From positions 1 through 11,515 of the forward strand of contig JALLAZ010000865.1 of the NCBI GenBank assembly GCA_036939755.1: 11,515 nt of DNA. Direction: 5' to 3'. Position numbers and translations under genes: made by a program. The notes beneath the pieces were generated by a model. It saw nothing but the letters and a program-made list of their open reading frames with translations. It did no database searches and was not told where the DNA came from. This DNA comes from Stephanodiscus triporus (lineage: Eukaryota; Bacillariophyta; Thalassiosirophyceae; Thalassiosirales; Thalassiosiraceae). This document shows, in pieces, positions 8,297-11,515 of the stretch (its first letter is position 1; the number at the start of each line of letters is the position of its first letter).

Positions 8297-9671
8297 TCAA
8301 ACTTCTCCAAGACAACATTCTTGGGAAGATAATGAATCCTGCTCAAGACTTGGCAGAACAAAGGGTGGGACAGGAAAAATTATGCAAGGAGAAACAAAGG
8401 GTGACAGATGCTGCACCCATACTCAGCATCCCACGGATAACTGAGGCACCGCCTATTATGCAATCACGGAATCCCACCACAAAACGGGCAATAAAAACAA
8501 TGCCACAATTACATCGCCGCATCAGCATGCACAACAACACCCCCTGTGCCGTCCCGTCAATCACTCGCCAACTGCCAAACACGCCTACCCCTGAGAGACG
8601 CGTTTCCCCCAGGAACACTATCCACTCCATCCAGACCCCTGTGCGTACCCGGCTCGTCACACAACAGGCCCTCAGTGTATTAACAACACATGAACTCGCC
8701 ACAGTGGGCACTATCTTCACCCCAGCGCCCTCCTCCCACATGCCAATACACCACACACACTCCATTTTGAACATTTTGCCAGCCCGATGGTCCATCCAGT
8801 CACAGGCAAGACTATTTCAAGCTATAAAAAGCTAATGAATGATCACGCTACTGCAGAGGATTGGCAAACAGCATTTGGCCACGACTTTGGGAGTATGGCA
8901 CAGGGTGACGACAAAATGGGACAACAGGGAACAAATGCGATGTTCGTGATGAAACACGACGAAATCGCACATGCGTTGCGCCGCGGTCAAAAATTCACTT
9001 ACACCAATCCTGTTGTGGATTATTGACCCCAAAAAGGGCACCCCAATCAAATTTGCATCACAGCGGGAGGTAACTTAATCAGCTACGACTCCAAACTCTT
9101 GGTTCGCACTGCTGATATCAACACAGCCAAATTGCATTGGAACAGTGTTGTGAGCACAAAAAATGCCAAATACATGTGTCTGGATATTAAAAAATTTTAC
9201 CTCACCGCGGCGCTGGAGTATTTTGACTACATGCACATCCCATTGGAGTTATTCCCCAGCTGGACGATCCAACAATGCGACTTACACCGGCATGTTTACA
9301 TGGGCTTCGTGTATATTGAAATGAGGCATGCCATCTGGGGCCTCCCTCAGGCGGGCATTCTGGCAAACAAACACCTCCGCAGGAAGCTTGCCCCATGTGG
9401 ATATTATGAGTGTGTTAACACCCCCGGTTTATGGTACCACGAAACGCGCCCAATTTCCTTCACGCTTGTGGTGGACGATTTTGGAGTGAAATCTGTGGGT
9501 AAAGAACACGCATTACATTTGATTGAGAGCATCAAAAAGACATACACACTCACCGAATATTGGTCGGGAAATTTATATTGTGGCATATTACTCAAATGGG
9601 ACTACATTAATCGGATGGTCGACATATTGATGCCAAATTATATCAAGAAAAAATTGCAAGAATACTAATAC
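8283..9671 (+). pseudogene. pol: Element 2 linker and reverse transcriptase
   Basis: After a frame change near 8282, KLLQDNILGKIMNPAQDLAEQRV and a Pro/Thr-rich linker run to about 8760; a second change near 8765 gives FEHFASPMVHPVTG and then one long frame to 9668. TGA at 9024-9026 breaks it, probably a former CGA. RT motifs are clear: CLDIKKFYLTAALEY with catalytic Asp at 9183-9185, WGLPQAGILANK, and LVVDDFGVK with Asp-Asp at 9474-9479. MPNYIKKKLQEY ends at TAA 9666-9668. The catalytic residues remain, and this is the best preserved part of element 2. It shares PQAG and VVDDFGVK with element 1, but the surrounding sequence differs. Confidence 0.9.
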
Positions 9672-10503
9672 TAACATATCCTCCCCAAAAAGCCGCAATA
9701 TTGCCCGTATCTTCCGGAGCCTAAAAAATTTGGAACATAGACACAATCCCCTCTCCCCCCCGACAACACTCCCCCCCTTGACACGAAAGCATCAAGCGTG
9801 TCCAGCAAATCATCGGGAGCATCTTGTATTACGCCCGTGCAGTGGATATGACGGTATTAATGTCCCTTTCTTCAATTGCAGTAGAACAAACAAAAGCAAC
9901 AGAACAAACAATGGGTCGATGCCTTGAACTCCTTGACTACCTCGCCACTAATTCTCATGCTGAAATACGCTTCCATGCCTCCGACATGATAATGAAAATG
10001 CATTCTGATGCCTCCTACCTATCAGAAACAAAATTGCAGAGTTGAGCGTGCGGACATTTTTTCATGGGTTGGATGCCAAAAAACGGCGAACCCATCCATC
10101 TAAATGGCACATTTTATACAAACATGACTATCTTATGATTCGTCATTGCTTCAGCGGCGGAAGCTGAACTCAGCGCACTGTTCCACAATTGCAAAGATGG
10201 CATCACTTTTTGTCAAACACTCACGGATATGGGTCATCCCCAGCCTAAAATGCCAGTGCATTGTGACAATGCGACGGCCGTGGGCATTGCAAATAATACT
10301 GTCAAATGACAGTGCTCCCGATAATTGGAAATGAATTTTTTTGGATCAGGAACAAAATTGCACAGGAAATTTATGATGTCAGCTGGCACCCTGGACAGGG
10401 CAAGCACCACACAGGCGCCCCACCATAGAGCAGTCCGCCCTTTGTACTTGCATCAAGAGGACTCCCTGCAATATTTACCACAGGCAGCACGCACTAGTGC
10501 TCT

Positions 10504-10512
10504 GAAAGGGTG
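10504..10512 (+). other. Polypurine tract of element 2
   Basis: GAAAGGG plus TG directly precedes the LTR start TGTTGG (10513). The sequence and its distance to the LTR are identical to element 1 (5717-5725). It is also read as codons for Lys-Gly within the pol frame. Confidence 0.7.
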
Positions 10513-10671
10513 TGTTGGAACTCTCAAGGATGGGTACATACATAAAGTACCCTTACCTAGTAAGGTTCCACGTACACAGAGACCTAGTGTGCTAGTTGCT
10601 AGTAATGTAGCATCAGCCACTAATAACTCACATGGTACCTGTTACTTACAGGTCCCACGAGTTCCCACGTC

Positions 10672-10693
10672 GAGTGATCTTGTTAGATCACTC
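10672..10693 (+). other. Perfect 9-bp hairpin in element 2 LTR
   Basis: GAGTGATCT (10672-10680) is the exact inverse complement of AGATCACTC (10685-10693), leaving a four-base loop, TGTT. It is the strongest of at least five inverted repeats in this LTR. It could be an RNA stem in the R/U5 or 3' end of the transcript; no function is known. Confidence 0.6.
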
Positions 10694-10702
10694 TCAGGTT
10701 TA

Positions 10703-10728
10703 GGTCAGAGCTCGCTCCGACCCTTTTT
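10703..10728 (+). other. Imperfect hairpin followed by T-run in element 2 LTR
   Basis: GGTC (10703-10706) and GAGC (10708-10711) pair with GCTC (10714-10717) and GACC (10719-10722) around one mismatch, followed by CTTTTT to 10728. The layout resembles a stem with a U-run, but in a eukaryotic LTR it is not evidence of a bacterial-type terminator. The two-base loop means the real fold is probably smaller. Confidence 0.35.
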
Positions 10729-10803
10729 GCCTGTTAGGTTGATGTAGCCATTAACTAATTAGAACAACCTTTGTTTAATAGTGAATGCTTTAAGCAACCA
10801 ACA

Positions 10804-11515
10804 ATCGGTAGCGCCAGAGCCAGCAACCGCCAGATGCTGAGTCAAGTCTGGAGAGATCAATGAATCGGAGAGAGAGACTGAAGGGCGGAAGACATGGACG
10901 GAGGAGAAACCGAACATGCCATCGAAGAACGAGAGACAGCAGCCGATGGATGGATGAACCCCACGGAAACCGGGGAGGGAGGAGAAGAAATAACTGAGAC
11001 GTGATTGCAAGATGGGTAAGGGGCAGCACATGCGTTAAGTTTATGAGAGGAAGGATCAACAGAGGGATAATAGTCCAAGCCAGATTCATCCCCAGCCAAA
11101 CAAAATTCCTGGTCAGAATTGAAATCATCGTCCGCGACCAACACCATCAAGCCCAAAGGAGCAGAAGGAGAGCCGACTGAACTAGACACGGAGCGATCAT
11201 CACTGGAAGCAACCCGCCCCCCAGGAGACGGGGCAGGAGTGGGAGCAGCCGGCGGCGCGGGAGCGGGAGTAGCAGGAGGAGCAGGGTCCGGGGCCAAAGA
11301 ACAAGGCCCATTCACCAATTTGATATTGAGATTTTTGAGGAGGGGACAATTAGCCGGCACATGCCAGGGCTTCTATGCACGGTGACAAATTGGACAGATA
11401 CCAGTGCCAGCAATGGCCCTTTCCCAAGGAGTCTTGAGACCCTAAGTAGCATAGGTGGACAGCCATTCAAAAGGCGAAGCCCATTCTTTACCATTCTTAT
11501 CAACGTTGGCAGTAG
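10804..11515 (-). mobile_element. Element 3: third copia element, antisense, gag to protease fragment
   Basis: On the minus strand this carries a gag C-terminus (LKTPWERAIAGTGICPIC..., PANCPLLKNLN) and then an acidic, Ser/Pro-rich tail to a degenerate protease motif, GSGATD, ending exactly at the edge of element 2's LTR. The order gag then protease runs right to left, so gag's start and the 5' LTR lie beyond 11515. The rest of pol should lie to the left of elements 2 and 1, outside the window. The plus strand turns G/A-rich here, opposite to the C/A-rich sense strand of elements 1 and 2, which agrees with reversed orientation. Confidence 0.8.
10804..11515 (-). pseudogene. gag: Element 3 gag C-terminus running into protease start
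   Basis: The minus-strand reading from 11515 enters mid-gag. TAG at 11442-11444 breaks it where Trp is expected before GLKTPWERA (TGG to TAG; inference). A zinc knuckle of form C-X2-C-X7-H-X4-C spans 11396 to 11346 and has a second TAG at 11373-11375 inside its loop. A Pro/Ala-rich segment (PAPAPPAAPTPAPSPGG) and an acidic patch (VADDDFNSDQEF) follow, then PYPSCNHVSVIS. That frame stops at TGA 10857-10859. In another frame SPDLTQHLAVAGSGATD reaches the junction. The protease Asp is Gly here (GGC, 10819-10821), so the active site is lost. No downstream pol sequence follows, because element 2's LTR begins at 10803. Confidence 0.78.

Larger units (their letters stand above)
9672..10747 (+). pseudogene. 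pol: Element 2 RNase H and Pol C-terminus reaching into the LTR
   Basis: The start is damaged by TAA 9672 and a TAG near 9735, and one base is lost near 9788. IIGSILYYARAVDMTVL then opens a long stretch. RNase H residues are all present: Asp 10007-10009 (MHSDASYLS), Glu 10160-10162 (SAAEAEL) and Asp 10265-10267 (VHCDNATAV). Stops are TGA 10043, TGA 10136, TGA 10307 and TAA 10322. SWHPGQ lies in another frame (10336-10400), then the main frame returns with AVRPLYLHQEDS and continues without a stop through the polypurine tract (read as LKG) and GTLKDGYIHKVPLP into the LTR, ending at TAG 10745-10747. Unlike element 1, the catalytic Glu pair is kept. Confidence 0.85.
5969..10803 (+). mobile_element. 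Element 2: second copia family, 5'-truncated in window, heavily decayed
   Basis: Mid-gag sequence begins at the LTR edge of element 1 and is followed by protease, integrase, RT, RNase H and an LTR of a different type (TGTTGG...CCAACA). It has at least ten in-frame stops and about eight frame changes, and the protease and integrase active sites are damaged. The absence of its own 5' LTR, primer site and gag start at 5969 implies that element 1 inserted inside it. The coding sense is the same as element 1, but the proteins differ clearly (for example HLWDKLTPQ, DWNRYPLTPLGCKA, AQGDDKMGQQGTNAMF), so it is a separate diatom-type copia lineage rather than a copy of element 1. Confidence 0.9.
10513..10803 (+). 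repeat. 3' LTR of element 2
   Basis: The 291-bp segment begins TGTTGG (10513-10518) and ends CCAACA (10798-10803), a perfect 6-bp terminal inverted repeat with TG...CA ends, just after a polypurine tract. The partner 5' LTR is not in the window, so the call rests on the termini, the tract and the switch at 10804 to opposite-strand coding sequence of another element. The LTR differs in sequence from that of element 1 and contains several short hairpins (10532-10722). Confidence 0.8.

Noticed and set aside
10703..10728. Rho-independent bacterial terminator
   Set aside because: The context is a eukaryotic LTR, and the stem has a mismatch and a two-base loop.
10804..10821. ATCGGTAGCGCCAGAGCC looked like a copia primer-binding site after an LTR, implying a fourth element
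   Set aside because: On the minus strand the same bases encode the protease motif GSGATD of element 3, it begins CGG and not TGG, and no gag follows on the plus strand.
10759..11031. Minus-strand open frame crossing the LTR edge at 10803 as one gene
   Set aside because: Protein resemblance ends at SGATD; the following residues lie in element 2's LTR and look like chance read-through.

Overview
The window is eukaryotic transposon sequence: three Ty1/copia-type LTR retrotransposons, all broken, apparently nested in one another. No host gene, tRNA, rRNA or CRISPR array is visible. The integrase, RT and RNase H sequences (for example DHYRC in the integrase tail, VVDDFGVK at the RT catalytic box, YYARAVD and YYGRAID before RNase H) look like the copia families that fill diatom genomes. 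A diatom, or a related photosynthetic stramenopile, is the most likely source. This is family resemblance from memory, not a search result.

Layout. Element 1 (plus strand, 1-5968) starts inside its 5' LTR (1-170). It then has a primer-binding site, one long Gag-Pol frame (gag, protease, integrase, RT, RNase H; 239-5681), a polypurine tract and a complete 243-bp 3' LTR (5726-5968, ends TGCTAGA/TCTAGCA). The frame is broken by six in-frame stops (five TGA, one TAG) and three frameshifts. Every stop is one transition away from a sense codon.

Element 2 (plus strand, 5969-10803) is a different, more AT-rich and more decayed copia family. It begins abruptly in the middle of gag at the outer edge of element 1's LTR and runs through protease, integrase, RT and RNase H to a 291-bp 3' LTR (10513-10803, ends TGTTGG/CCAACA). 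The simplest reading is that element 1 inserted into element 2's gag, so element 2's 5' LTR and gag start lie to the left of the window.

Element 3 (minus strand, 10804-11515, running off the right edge) carries a gag C-terminus with a zinc knuckle and an acidic/proline-rich tail, and ends exactly at its protease SGATD motif where element 2's LTR begins. Element 2 therefore probably inserted into element 3's protease. The order of insertion would be 3, then 2, then 1, which fits element 1 being the best preserved of the two elements seen at length.

Points of most interest: a 9-base perfect match between the element 1 primer-binding site and a segment of its own LTR that stayed unchanged while the rest of the LTRs diverged; an identical 13-base polypurine/LTR-edge module in two otherwise different families; a pol frame that runs about 230 bases into the LTR of element 2; a cluster of hairpins in that LTR; and unusual spacing of integrase and zinc-knuckle residues.
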